Assembly (NCBI RefSeq): GCF_009601765.2 | Contig: NZ_CP045699.1 | Coordinates: 1,488,001 to 1,552,000 of the forward strand | Direction: 5' to 3' | Origin: Vibrio algicola | Lineage (GTDB): Bacteria; Pseudomonadota; Gammaproteobacteria; Enterobacterales; Vibrionaceae | Length of the DNA: 64,000 nucleotides | Program-made: the position numbers and the translations under genes | Part shown: positions 43,140-52,090 of the stretch, in pieces | How the letters are laid out: each line of letters starts with the position of its first letter | Numbering within the stretch: the stretch's first letter is position 1 | The notes under the pieces: generated by a model | Databases searched by the model: none | The model's input: the letters and a program-made list of their open reading frames with translations, nothing else | What the model was told of the DNA's origin: nothing

Positions 43140-43973
43140 ATGTCTATAACAGCCAATTCTATAAATGCCAAGCCTATAACCGCTAAATCTATAACGGCCA
43201 CGCCTCAACAATCAATGATCCAACAACTGCTCGAACCGATTGATGCTTTTTTACAATGTACCACGCCGGATGCTTGGATTGAAAAAGCACGCCAACCACA
43301 GCAATTGACGTCATTATTAATTGATCATTGTAACTGTGAGCTTAAAGCGGCGCAAACGGCAATGTTTGTGGTAAGAAAATACGCCATTACTAAAGACAGT
43401 ACCGCCACATTAATGCAATGGGCTAAGCCTTATGAAGATTATGTCTATCGTTGCATTCGAGATGTCGCCTTCCCAGAAAAAAGCATTATGCAGTCGGCCA
43501 GTTTAACCGTGAAAGACAACATCCCACACGGGCAAGATCTAGTCGATAAAATGGTGCGTTTAATCAAAGAAGAGTTTCATCATTTTGAGCAAGTGCTCGA
43601 TATTATGCAAAGCCGAGATATTGCATATCAAAATATGACCGCTGGCACTTATGCAAAAGGCATGATGAAAATGGTGCGGACTTATGAACCACAAGCTTTA
43701 ATTGATAAGCTGATCATCGGTGCTTACATTGAGGCCCGTTCTTGTGAGCGATTCGCCAAATTAGCACCATTTTTAGATGATGAATTGAATAAATTTTATG
43801 TCTCATTATTACGCTCAGAGGCTCGTCACTACCAAGATTATTTATCCCTTGCCGCGGCAATTGCGGGTGAAGATATTAGTGAGCGTGTCACTTTGATCGG
43901 TTTACATGAAGCGCAACTTATTCAAGCGCCGGACTCATCATTTCGCTTCCACAGTGGCAGCCCAACCGAATAG
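43140..43973 (+). CDS. miaE: tRNA-(ms2io6A) hydroxylase MiaE with a repetitive N-terminus
   Basis: A ferritin-like di-iron monooxygenase that hydroxylates ms2i6A37 in tRNA. Metal ligands are seen in LIKEEFHHFEQV, YIEARSCERF and SEARHYQDYL, in the spacing of a four-helix di-iron site. The first ~22 residues (SITANSINAKPITAKSITAT) are encoded by four 15-bp tandem units and are not part of the usual enzyme, which begins near MIQQLLEPIDAFL. ATG 43140 and ATG 43215 are both possible starts; neither has a strong ribosome site. Confidence 0.92.
   Translation: MSITANSINAKPITAKSITATPQQSMIQQLLEPIDAFLQCTTPDAWIEKARQPQQLTSLLIDHCNCELKAAQTAMFVVRKYAITKDSTATLMQWAKPYEDYVYRCIRDVAFPEKSIMQSASLTVKDNIPHGQDLVDKMVRLIKEEFHHFEQVLDIMQSRDIAYQNMTAGTYAKGMMKMVRTYEPQALIDKLIIGAYIEARSCERFAKLAPFLDDELNKFYVSLLRSEARHYQDYLSLAAAIAGEDISERVTLIGLHEAQLIQAPDSSFRFHSGSPTE
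43143..43202 (+). repeat. Four 15-bp tandem repeats at the miaE 5' end
   Basis: Four contiguous 15-base units, consensus TCTATAACNGCCAAN, in frame and encoding (S/P)I(T/N)A(N/K/T). Confidence 0.85.
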
Positions 43974-44120
43974 CCTTTACAAAATTGATAAGTGCGTAGG
44001 CTACTATAACAATCTAGGAAAATGGTATTTATTGCTGTACTTATCAAAATCGCTTGCCACATTCACAATAATCAAGCATCTTAAAAATATTAAGGGATAA
44101 ATTTACCATAGGAAGGATGG

Positions 44121-45089
44121 ATGAAATTACAACAGCTTAAGTATTTAAGCGCCATCGTAAAAAATGACTTAAATATCTCGCTAGCCTCTCAAAGCCTCTA
44201 CACCACTCAACCGGGCGTGAGCAAACAAATTGGTTTGCTTGAAGCAGAATTAGGGTTGAAGATTTTCGAGCGCAAAGGCAAGCATTTAAATTCCATTACC
44301 CCAGAAGGGAAGTTGATTTTAAATGAAGTGGAGAAAATGCTCGAAATTGAGAGCAAAATACTTGAGATCTCGAAAACTTTCGTCAATCCAGATAATGGCT
44401 GCCTTAACATTTACACCACCAACACTATTGCTCGATTTATCCTGCCAGCAACCGTGAATAAATTTGTTAAACGCTACCCACAAATCACCTTCCATATTGG
44501 CGCAGTACAACCGGATCAAAATGGCTCTTTAATTCAAAAAGGTCACTCAGACTTTTCCATCATCGCGCAAGATGTGAAACCCGAATCAAACGCCATCATT
44601 TTGCCCGCATATTTATGGCGCATGTCTTTGGTAGTGCCAAAAGATCACCCACTAGCCGCTAAATCTAAAGTCACCTTAGCCGATGTGGCCAACTACCCTA
44701 TTATTAGTTACGAAGCGGGCTCGACTGGCAAGCTTGTGCAAGAGCAAACTTTCTCAGAAAGAGGCTTAACGCCCAATTACTTTATGACGGTAATGGATGT
44801 CGACGTGATCTTAAAATACGTCAATATGAACTTCGGGGTTGGTATTGTCGCCTCCGTAGCCGCCAATAACATTCATGATGACAATATCGTTACCATTGAT
44901 ATTGAAGAACTGCCATCTTGCAGCGCTTGGATCTGCTTTAGCCGCAATATTTTCTTGCAGCGTCACACCTACGATTTCATTGAGCATTTCTGCCCTCACC
45001 TTACCCGTGAAACCATGGAAAAAATTGTCACCATGAATGATTTAGAGATCAAGAAACTCTCACAAAGCTTTAGCCTGCCGCAGTATTGA
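44121..45089 (+). CDS. CysB-like LysR-family regulator, divergent
   Basis: A 322-residue LysR-type regulator with the CysB layout: N-terminal winged helix MKLQQLKYLSAI...LYTTQPGVSKQIGLLEAELG, SGKHL-like RKGKHLNS, and an effector domain with TTNTIARFILP, VVPKDHPLA, TVMDVDVILKYV and FGVGIVAS. In true CysB the corresponding pieces read TTHTQARYALP and TATDADVIKTYV, so this copy differs in effector-contact positions. It lies beside topA, where cysB lies in many gammaproteobacteria. It may be the diverged cysB ortholog or a paralog with another ligand. A strong AGGAAGGA ribosome site precedes ATG 44121. Confidence 0.82.
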   Translation: MKLQQLKYLSAIVKNDLNISLASQSLYTTQPGVSKQIGLLEAELGLKIFERKGKHLNSITPEGKLILNEVEKMLEIESKILEISKTFVNPDNGCLNIYTTNTIARFILPATVNKFVKRYPQITFHIGAVQPDQNGSLIQKGHSDFSIIAQDVKPESNAIILPAYLWRMSLVVPKDHPLAAKSKVTLADVANYPIISYEAGSTGKLVQEQTFSERGLTPNYFMTVMDVDVILKYVNMNFGVGIVASVAANNIHDDNIVTIDIEELPSCSAWICFSRNIFLQRHTYDFIEHFCPHLTRETMEKIVTMNDLEIKKLSQSFSLPQY

Positions 45090-45123
45090 TCCTACTTCAG
45101 TTAAAAATCCAGCTCGCTTAAAA

Positions 45124-45155
45124 CAAAAACCCCAGCCACATTGAAGTGACTGGGG
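45124..45155. terminator. Terminator between the cysB-like gene and topA
   Basis: Arms CCCCAGCCAC and GTGACTGGGG (one G-U pair), with a T-rich tail on the minus strand serving topA and a weaker one on the plus strand. Confidence 0.8.
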
Positions 45156-45177
45156 TATATAAGAACTAACGAATTAA

Positions 45178-47820
45178 TTAGCCTGCTTTGGTTTCTTTTT
45201 TAGGCTTTTTACGTTTGTCGGTAATTTCCCATTTGCCGTTGACGTATAAACCTGTCCAACCGGTTGGTTTTGCATCGACTTCTGAACGAACGTAATGCTC
45301 TTTCGATTTACGGCTAAAGCGAACTACAGTTGGCAAGCCGTCTGGATCGGCAACTGGCGCAGTGGCTAAGTATTGGAACTTAGGTGAGATACGGTCTTTG
45401 TATTCCACCATTTCAGCTACTAATGGCGCACGGGTTTCGCGAGATTTCGGGAAGTTGCTTGCTGCCATAAACAGACCAGAAGCGCCATCGCGTAAGACGA
45501 AATACGCATCTGAATTCGAACAAGGTAATTCAGGCAAGTGAACCGGATCTTCTTTAGGCGGCGCAACATCACCATTGCGTAAAATCTTACGGGTGTTTTT
45601 ACAGTCTTCACTGGTACAGCCCATATATTTACCAAAGCGACCGTTTTTCAGCACCATGTCTGAACCACATTTGTCACACTCAACTAACGGACCGTCGTAA
45701 CCTTTTGGTTTAAACTCACCAAATTCAACCACATAACCATCACAATTTGGGTTGTTACCACAAACGTGCATTTTACGAGTTTCATCAATTAAGTAAGCAT
45801 CCATTGCGGTTTCACAAATCGGACAACGTTTTTTGGCGCGCAATGCTGCGGTTTCAACGTCTTCTTCCAGTACGTTGATAATGCCTTCTTCATCACCTAA
45901 GTTGATGGTAGTTTTGCAACGCTCTTTTGGCGGTAACGCATAACCCGAACAGCCTAAGAACACACCCGTTGAGGCGGTGCGAATGCCCATTGGACGCGAA
46001 CAGGTTGGGCACTGAATATCAGTTTCGACGATCTTATTTGGCGTCATGCCACCTTCCGATTCATCCAGATCCGCTTTTTCAATATCGGTAGTGAAATCAT
46101 CAAAGAAGTTATCCAGCACATCCGTCCAACAGGCTTCACCTTCGGCGATTTGGTCAAGTTTTTGCTCCATACGAGCGGTAAAGTCGTAGTTCATTAAATC
46201 GTTAAAGCTGCCATCTAGGCGGTCGGTTACGATCTCGCCCATTTTTTCAGCGTAGAAACGACGTTGATCGACTTTAACGTAACCACGATCTTGAATGGTT
46301 GAGATAATGGAAGCGTAGGTCGATGGGCGACCAATGCCTTTTTTCTCAAGCTCTTTTACTAATGCCGCTTCAGTGAAACGCGCTGGCGGTTTAGTAAAGT
46401 GCTGTTTAGGGTCCAGTTGTTGCAGAGATAAAGTATCCCCTACGCTTACCGCTGGCAGAAGTTGATCTTCATTTTTCCCCATTGGACGTTGCACGCGAGT
46501 CCAACCATCAAATTTAAGGATGCGACCTTTGGCTTTTAATGTGAACTCTTCGGCTTTGACGCTCACCGTGGTTGAATCGTATTTAGCGGGTGTCATTTGA
46601 CAAGCGACAAATTGATTCCAAATTAGGCTATACAACTTATGCGCGTCGGCTTCCATTGCTTGCAAGTCGTCGGTTTTAACTTCGACGCTGGATGGTCGGA
46701 TCGCTTCGTGCGCTTCTTGTGCGCCGGCTTTACTGCCATAAACTAACGCTTTGGCAGGCAGATATGCGTCACCAAACTCAGATTCAATAAAGCCACGACA
46801 AGCCTCTACAGCCTCTGAACTCAAGTTAGTTGAGTCGGTACGCATATAAGTGATGTAACCACCCTCATAGAGCCTCTGAGCGAGCATCATGGTCTTTTTC
46901 ACACCATAACCAAGACGGGTACTGGCCGCTTGTTGCAATGTTGAAGTAATATAAGGCGCAGATGGCTTACTTGAGGTTGGGCGATCTTCACGCTTACACA
47001 CTTCGTATTTGGCTTTATCTAATACCGCTAACGCCGCTTTTGCTTGCGCTTCGTTGACGGGTTTAAAAGCCGAACCATTTTGTTGGGCGACTAATAAACG
47101 GAAATTTGTGTTATCTGGCGTTTGAGTATCGGCATGAATATCCCAAAACTCTTCCGGAATAAATGCGTTGATTTCACGCTCACGTTCCACCAGCAATTTT
47201 ACCGCAACTGATTGAACGCGACCGGCAGATAATCCACGCGCGACTTTTTTCCAAAGTAGCGGTGACACCATAAAGCCAACCACACGGTCAAGGAAACGAC
47301 GCGTTTGCTGCGCGTTCACACCATCAATGTTCAGTTCGCCCGGTGTTTCAAACGCCTGTTGAATGGCATTTTTAGTAATTTCGTTAAACACTACACGTTT
47401 GTATCGCGAATCATCACCACCGATGATCTCACGAAGGTGCCACGCGATGGCTTCTCCTTCGCGGTCCAAATCGGTCGCGAGATAAATGCAGTCTGCATCT
47501 TTAGCAAGTTTTTGTAATTCCGCAACCACCTTCTCTTTACCCGGTAGGATTTGATAGTTCGCTTCCCAGCCATTGAAAGGATCAATCCCCATTTTTTTAA
47601 TTAATGCGGCTTTATCTTTCTTTTTCTTGATGCGAGCTTTTTCTTCTGGGCTCAACCCTTTGGTTGAGATAGGTGTTGCTTTTTTGCCACTGCTCTGACC
47701 GGCAGTGGGCAAGTCACGTACATGACCAACACTCGACTTAACCACAAAATCTTTACCAAGATATTTGTTGATCGTCTTCGCTTTGGCTGGTGACTCCACG
47801 ATAACTAGAGATTTACCCAT
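45178..47820 (-). CDS. topA: DNA topoisomerase I
   Basis: A type IA topoisomerase relaxing negative supercoils. The 880 residues contain the Toprim domain ([13 protein letters not shown] at the start and [13 protein letters not shown]), the active-site tyrosine in [14 protein letters not shown], and [23 protein letters not shown]. Three C-terminal zinc-binding modules follow ([27 protein letters not shown]), then a basic tail ([12 protein letters not shown]). It is complete and slightly longer than E. coli TopA (865). Confidence 0.97.
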   Translation of the reverse strand: MGKSLVIVESPAKAKTINKYLGKDFVVKSSVGHVRDLPTAGQSSGKKATPISTKGLSPEEKARIKKKKDKAALIKKMGIDPFNGWEANYQILPGKEKVVAELQKLAKDADCIYLATDLDREGEAIAWHLREIIGGDDSRYKRVVFNEITKNAIQQAFETPGELNIDGVNAQQTRRFLDRVVGFMVSPLLWKKVARGLSAGRVQSVAVKLLVEREREINAFIPEEFWDIHADTQTPDNTNFRLLVAQQNGSAFKPVNEAQAKAALAVLDKAKYEVCKREDRPTSSKPSAPYITSTLQQAASTRLGYGVKKTMMLAQRLYEGGYITYMRTDSTNLSSEAVEACRGFIESEFGDAYLPAKALVYGSKAGAQEAHEAIRPSSVEVKTDDLQAMEADAHKLYSLIWNQFVACQMTPAKYDSTTVSVKAEEFTLKAKGRILKFDGWTRVQRPMGKNEDQLLPAVSVGDTLSLQQLDPKQHFTKPPARFTEAALVKELEKKGIGRPSTYASIISTIQDRGYVKVDQRRFYAEKMGEIVTDRLDGSFNDLMNYDFTARMEQKLDQIAEGEACWTDVLDNFFDDFTTDIEKADLDESEGGMTPNKIVETDIQCPTCSRPMGIRTASTGVFLGCSGYALPPKERCKTTINLGDEEGIINVLEEDVETAALRAKKRCPICETAMDAYLIDETRKMHVCGNNPNCDGYVVEFGEFKPKGYDGPLVECDKCGSDMVLKNGRFGKYMGCTSEDCKNTRKILRNGDVAPPKEDPVHLPELPCSNSDAYFVLRDGASGLFMAASNFPKSRETRAPLVAEMVEYKDRISPKFQYLATAPVADPDGLPTVVRFSRKSKEHYVRSEVDAKPTGWTGLYVNGKWEITDKRKKPKKETKAG

Positions 47821-48192
47821 AACTAAATTTACACATCCTCATCGGCTGCATTTGTACTAACTGCATGCACTTTTATAAAATTGCTTCTTTTTTTACTATC
47901 GAGTGAGTTTTAAATAAGATCAACCAATTTTTTCATATTTCTATCTAAATGAGCGACAACTAGACAAAAAACCCGCTTTTATTTCAATATGCTAACCGAT
48001 TGCGATGCTTGCAGATAAAGGTTCGGATACAAATCGCGCCATCTTGGCTGACTTGGTCATTAATTTCCCTCCAGACTTCGCTCTTATATATATCTTGTTG
48101 GCTTTTTTTATTTACCTCAGTCGTTTTTTCGATTTACACTATGGTTATTGGCACTGCAAACTCGCCAATTTCTATTCACAAGCAGGTTTATT

Positions 48193-48450
48193 ATGACTGA
48201 GAAAAAAAGCATTTCAGAATTCGAACTTCTTCTTATTGCCAATCAGGTGATCCAAGAAAATGAAAACTACATCGAAGGTATACGCGCCACATCGGTAACC
48301 GAAAAAGACGATGTTTTGATCTTTAAAGGTGACTATTTTCTAGATGAGCAAGGCATTCCGACCGAAAAAACCATGGCGGTGTTTAATATCTTTAAATACC
48401 TTGCACTACACCTGTCAAAAGAATTCACTCTCGAACACACGGTTCACTAG
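48193..48450 (+). CDS. yciN: YciN family protein (DUF2498)
   Basis: An 85-residue protein of unknown function resembling E. coli YciN, which is also next to topA: LLLIANQVIQENENYIEGI, then VTEKDDVLIFKGDYFLDEQGIPTEKTMAVFN and KYLALHLSKEF. I start at ATG 48193 (MTEKKSISEFEL), with CAGG upstream. The stop codon TAG (48448-48450) coincides with the left end of a miniature inverted-repeat element, so the insertion may have set the present C-terminus (EHTVH). Confidence 0.87.
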   Translation: MTEKKSISEFELLLIANQVIQENENYIEGIRATSVTEKDDVLIFKGDYFLDEQGIPTEKTMAVFNIFKYLALHLSKEFTLEHTVH

Positions 48451-48713
48451 GGGCTGTTAATCTTTCGTGGTTGTTTTTGCTGCGAATTGTTGGTTTTTTA
48501 TACAGGGAAAAGGCTTTGTGGTGTAGCTGGCTACACGAAAAGCCGATGACGAAGTAGAAAAGACCAACAAACGCAGCCCGAAGGGTTCGGCTAAAAGCCT
48601 TTTACTCTTCGTTAAGTCTCATTTACTTAGAATAACTAGGCTTCAATCGACTTGCCTCGATTAAAAGGCTTTTATCTCGAACAAAATTTAATCACGAAAG
48701 ATCAACTGCCCCT
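48449..48713. mobile_element. 265-bp miniature inverted-repeat element (MITE-like) with TA at both ends
   Basis: Terminal inverted repeats of about 22 bases (AGGGGCTGTTAATCTTTCGTG against AGGGGCAGTTGATCTTTCGTG) are each flanked by TA, as expected for target duplication by IS630/mariner-type transposases. Inside, GCTGCG...TGTTGG pairs with CCAACA...CGCAGC (48479-48577), enclosing GTGTAG/CTACAC; TAAAAGCCTTTTA pairs with TAAAAGGCTTTTA (48592-48674). No coding frame is present, so any movement needs a transposase from elsewhere. Confidence 0.75.
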
Positions 48714-48787
48714 AAGTCTGTTGACGGCTCGATAGTGATAACCAATGGTAATAGCACGATTGGTTAATACCCAACCTAGAAACATAC

Positions 48788-48824
48788 AAAAATGCCCTAG
48801 TGATAAGCTAGGGCATTTTTTAGC
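48788..48824. terminator. Bidirectional terminator downstream of focA
   Basis: Arms AAAATGCCCTAG and CTAGGGCATTTT with a 7-base loop and A/T runs on both sides. Confidence 0.88.
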
Positions 48825-48840
48825 AATTTAGACTGCAATC

Positions 48841-49689
48841 TTACTTCGATTTACGTAAGAATATTGACCAGAACCAACCACCCACAAATACGCTACCACC
48901 AATGATATTACCAATCGTCACCGGAATAAGGTTATTGGTGATGAAATCCATCATATTTAAATCCGCGAACTGACTAGCCGTTGTGCCCGTCATCTGCCAA
49001 AAACTGTCTGGAGCAAAGGTTTTGATCCCAATCGCAAATGGAATTTGGAACATATTGGCAATACTATGTTCAAAGCCAGATGATACGAACATGGCAACCG
49101 GCAAGATCAAAATCAACATTTTATCGGTCACTGTACGACCGGCATAAGACATCCAAACACCAATACAAACCAATAAGTTAGCCATAGTACCAAGTGCGAC
49201 AGCAGAGGAAAAACTGTGGTGCATTTTATGCTGCGCGATATGCATCGCATTAATACCGATACCGCCGTTATCGCTCATATATTGCTGAGCAATTAACATA
49301 ATAACAACCAGCATAAGACAGCCGACTAAGTTACCAAAGTATACATAAATCCAGTTTTTAACCAGTTGGCCCCAAGTGATAAGGCCGCTGGCTTTAGCCA
49401 CCACGGTCAAGGTTGAGCTAGTGAACAACTCACTGCCAGTGACCACAACTAAAATCAGACCTAAACTAAACGCAAGGCCACCAACAAAGTGTGAAAAGCC
49501 AGGTGCGACATCTTGTGTGCCACTGGTGACGGTGGTGTAAAAAATAAACGCGATACCAATATGTATGCCTGCGGTAACCGCCAGCATAAAGGTTTTAAAA
49601 AATGGTTTCTTTACTTTGTAAGCTCCGGCTTCCGCCGCTTTCTGCGCCATTTCAGCTGGCATCAGTGATTCGAATTGATTATGTTCCAT
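48841..49689 (-). CDS. focA: Formate/nitrite transporter family protein (FocA-like)
   Basis: An inner-membrane pentameric channel for formate or related anions. I start at ATG 49689 (MEHNQFESLMPAEMAQKAAEAG), a typical FocA N-terminal helix, with GAGAG upstream; 282 residues. Six membrane segments are visible. Family marks are AGIHIGIAF, GSELFTSSTL, the GNLVGC helix, SSGFEHSIANMF and the C-terminal GNIIGGSVFVG. FocA is preferred over NirC by the GFEHSIANM region and N-terminal helix, but substrate is inferred. pflB is not adjacent here. Confidence 0.86.
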   Translation of the reverse strand: MEHNQFESLMPAEMAQKAAEAGAYKVKKPFFKTFMLAVTAGIHIGIAFIFYTTVTSGTQDVAPGFSHFVGGLAFSLGLILVVVTGSELFTSSTLTVVAKASGLITWGQLVKNWIYVYFGNLVGCLMLVVIMLIAQQYMSDNGGIGINAMHIAQHKMHHSFSSAVALGTMANLLVCIGVWMSYAGRTVTDKMLILILPVAMFVSSGFEHSIANMFQIPFAIGIKTFAPDSFWQMTGTTASQFADLNMMDFITNNLIPVTIGNIIGGSVFVGGWFWSIFLRKSK

Positions 49690-49749
49690 TGCTCTCTCGT
49701 AACATTTTAGGTACAGGATTAATTTGGGAGGCTGATATTGCACGTTACT

Positions 49750-49763
49750 GTGATAAAATTCAA
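49750..49763. promoter_or_regulatory. Candidate FNR site upstream of focA
   Basis: GTGATAAAATTCAA matches the FNR consensus TTGAT-N4-ATCAA at eight of ten positions and lies about 60 bases before the focA start. This is tentative and supported mainly by the anaerobic role of focA. Confidence 0.35.
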
Positions 49764-49892
49764 GTTTTTATATCAACAGGTAAAATAATTATTTCCTTAC
49801 GCTTTTTTGCGCTAAAACATCTTCATTAACTCAAGAAAACAAACGATACAGTATAAAAATGGCACAAAACTTAAATAATGCGACTTTTTGAT

Positions 49893-49921
49893 GAAAAAAA
49901 AGCCCACAAATCTGTGAGCTT
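49893..49921 (-). terminator. Terminator after sohB
   Basis: Arms AAGCTCACA and TGTGGGCTT (one G-U type mismatch) followed by an eight-base T run on the minus strand. Confidence 0.82.
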
Positions 49922-49982
49922 ATTCCATTTAAATCGAGATAGAGCGATTTAACGTTCGCGATCGCCGCTAAATAATCAGTCT

Positions 49983-51050
49983 CTAAACAATCGGTCGTTG
50001 ACCACGCGATAACAATTTTAAAAATACATTGTCTGCGGTTTTGGCTGCGGTACCGGCAAATTTGTCGGACAGCTTCTTCTTCTTCACATAGTGCAATGCT
50101 AATACGGCTTTTTGCTTGGTCGCGTCGATAATCAAATCATCTGAAGTTTTGATCTCATCCACCAAGCCAAGCTCGAACGCTTTCGAACCAAACCAATGTT
50201 CACCTGTCGCCACTTTATCTAAATCTAACGCTGGACGATGTTCATGAATAAAGTCTTTAAATAGCACATGCGTTTCTTCTAACTCGAGTTTGAATTTATC
50301 GCGTGCTTTATCGCTGTTTTCACCAAACATGGTCAAAGTGCGTTTGTATTCGCCGGCGGTGAGTTGTTCAAACTCAATATCGTTCTTCTTCAATACTTTA
50401 TGAAAGTTTGGAATTTGCGCGATCACGCCAATAGAACCGACTATTGCAAACGGGGCCGACACAATCTTATCGGCCACACACGCCATCATATAACCACCGC
50501 TAGCGGCAACTTTATCTACCGCAATCGTGAGCGGTATATTGGCCTTTTTCAAGCGATCCAATTGTGATGAAGCCAAGCCATAACCGTGCACCATGCCGCC
50601 ACCGGTTTCTAAACGAAGCAACACTTCATCTTCGGCCTTAGCGACAGATAAAATAGCGGTAATTTCTTCGCGTAAACTGCTCACTTCTTTGGCATCAATA
50701 CTGCCATTAAAATCCAATACAAATAAATGCGGTTTACGATCAGATGTTAACTCCCCCGATTTGGCTTCTTTTTTGGCTTGTTTCGCTTGTTGTTTATGTT
50801 TGGCTTTATCGGCTTTGGCTTGCGCTTTATCCCGTGCTTTTAAATAGGTTTCGTCATGCAAATGATCTTCCAGTTGAGCAACGGTATCTTTATATTTTTC
50901 GCATAAATCCGTTACTTTAAGCTCACCAGTGGCGCTAGAGCCTTTACTGCCTAACAGTTTAATCCCAACAATTAATGCAATAACCGCGACAACAAACGTC
51001 ACGATCTTGGCTAAAAACAATCCGTAATCCAACAAAAATTCCAATGTCAT
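49983..51050 (-). CDS. sohB: Protease SohB (S49 family)
   Basis: A membrane-bound signal-peptide-peptidase-like serine protease. I start at ATG 51050 (MTLEFLLDYGLFLAK) with GAGGA upstream, giving 355 residues (E. coli 349). There is one N-terminal membrane segment (about 9-31), a charged linker rich in Lys/Ala (KAQAKADKAKHKQQAKQAKK) and the S49 domain: FNGSIDAKEV, the catalytic Ser in VAASGGYMMACVADKIV, IVGSIGVIAQIPNF, and the Lys in EYKRTLTMFG. Its neighbour yciK is divergent, as in the E. coli topA-sohB-yciK region. Confidence 0.94.
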   Translation of the reverse strand: MTLEFLLDYGLFLAKIVTFVVAVIALIVGIKLLGSKGSSATGELKVTDLCEKYKDTVAQLEDHLHDETYLKARDKAQAKADKAKHKQQAKQAKKEAKSGELTSDRKPHLFVLDFNGSIDAKEVSSLREEITAILSVAKAEDEVLLRLETGGGMVHGYGLASSQLDRLKKANIPLTIAVDKVAASGGYMMACVADKIVSAPFAIVGSIGVIAQIPNFHKVLKKNDIEFEQLTAGEYKRTLTMFGENSDKARDKFKLELEETHVLFKDFIHEHRPALDLDKVATGEHWFGSKAFELGLVDEIKTSDDLIIDATKQKAVLALHYVKKKKLSDKFAGTAAKTADNVFLKLLSRGQRPIV

Positions 51051-51225
51051 TTCCTCATATCCAATCAATTGGTGTATTGTATACCGAAAGCACGTCAAGA
51101 TGCAGTTTTAGACTCAAATTATCCATTTATGCTCTGTACTTAACGTCGATTAAATAGAGTGTTTTTTCGTCTCTATTACTATTTTTTCTCTGCCTGCTCT
51201 GCGGGCTGCCTATAAGGAAAACGTT

Positions 51226-51966
51226 GTGAATTACACTATTCCCGCCAATGCACTCGAAGATAAGGTTATTTTAGTCACCGGAGCCGGTGATGGGATCGGC
51301 AGAGAAGCCGCGTTGCATTATGCTCAACATGGCGCCACCGTGATTTTATTAGGCCGCACCGTGGCTAAATTAACCTCTGTGTATGATGAAATTGAAGCCA
51401 AAGGTTATCCGCAAGCCGCCATCATCCCTTTAGATATGCAAGGCGCGACCAAGCAACATTATATCGATATGAGTGAGACCATTAAGCAACAATTTGGTCG
51501 TTTAGATGCGGTATTACATAATGCGGGAATGTTAGGTGTCCTGACCCCATTTGCACAAATTGAAGAATCAACCTTTGATGAAGTGATGCAAATTAATGTC
51601 AAAGCACAATTGTTGATGACTCAAGCGGTCTTACCTTTGATCTTAGCGGCTGAGCATGGTCGTATTGTGTTTACTTCATCCACTGTGGGTCATGTGGGCA
51701 AAGCTTACTGGGCCAGTTATGCGATTTCAAAATTTGCCACCGAAGGCATGATGATGACATTAGCCGACGAGTTAACCGATACTCAGGTTCGTGTGAATGC
51801 GATTAACCCAGGTGCCACTCGCACTAAAATGCGCGCTTCTGCCTTCCCAGCAGAAGATACAAATTTATTAAAAACGGCGGCCGATATTATGCCGCTGTAT
51901 CTCTATTTAGTCAGTGATGAATGTGGCGATGTGCACGGACAATGTATTGATGCTCAGCCTAAATAA
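51226..51966 (+). CDS. yciK: YciK family short-chain dehydrogenase
   Basis: A 246-residue NAD(P)-dependent SDR oxidoreductase. Visible are the cofactor motif TGAGDGIGRE, HNAGMLG, the catalytic Ser in FTSSTVGHVGKAYWASYAISKFATEG with the YxxxK pair, and INPGATRTKMRASAFPAED typical of YciK. The substrate is unknown. The start is GTG 51226 with AAGGA eight bases upstream. It ends before a terminator shared with mlc. Confidence 0.92.
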   Translation: MNYTIPANALEDKVILVTGAGDGIGREAALHYAQHGATVILLGRTVAKLTSVYDEIEAKGYPQAAIIPLDMQGATKQHYIDMSETIKQQFGRLDAVLHNAGMLGVLTPFAQIEESTFDEVMQINVKAQLLMTQAVLPLILAAEHGRIVFTSSTVGHVGKAYWASYAISKFATEGMMMTLADELTDTQVRVNAINPGATRTKMRASAFPAEDTNLLKTAADIMPLYLYLVSDECGDVHGQCIDAQPK

Positions 51967-52012
51967 ATCAGCTCGAGACTTGCCTCATTATTATTTCTGA
52001 GTCAATGAAACA

Positions 52013-52046
52013 AAATGCCAGCCGATGATAGGCTGGCATTTCTGTT
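52013..52046. terminator. Terminator between yciK and mlc
   Basis: Arms AAATGCCAGCC and GGCTGGCATTT with a 7-base loop between convergent genes; flanking T tracts are short. Confidence 0.75.
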
Positions 52047-52090
52047 TAATAACTCGGCGCTACGTCCAAAGCACCTACCATTACACACTC

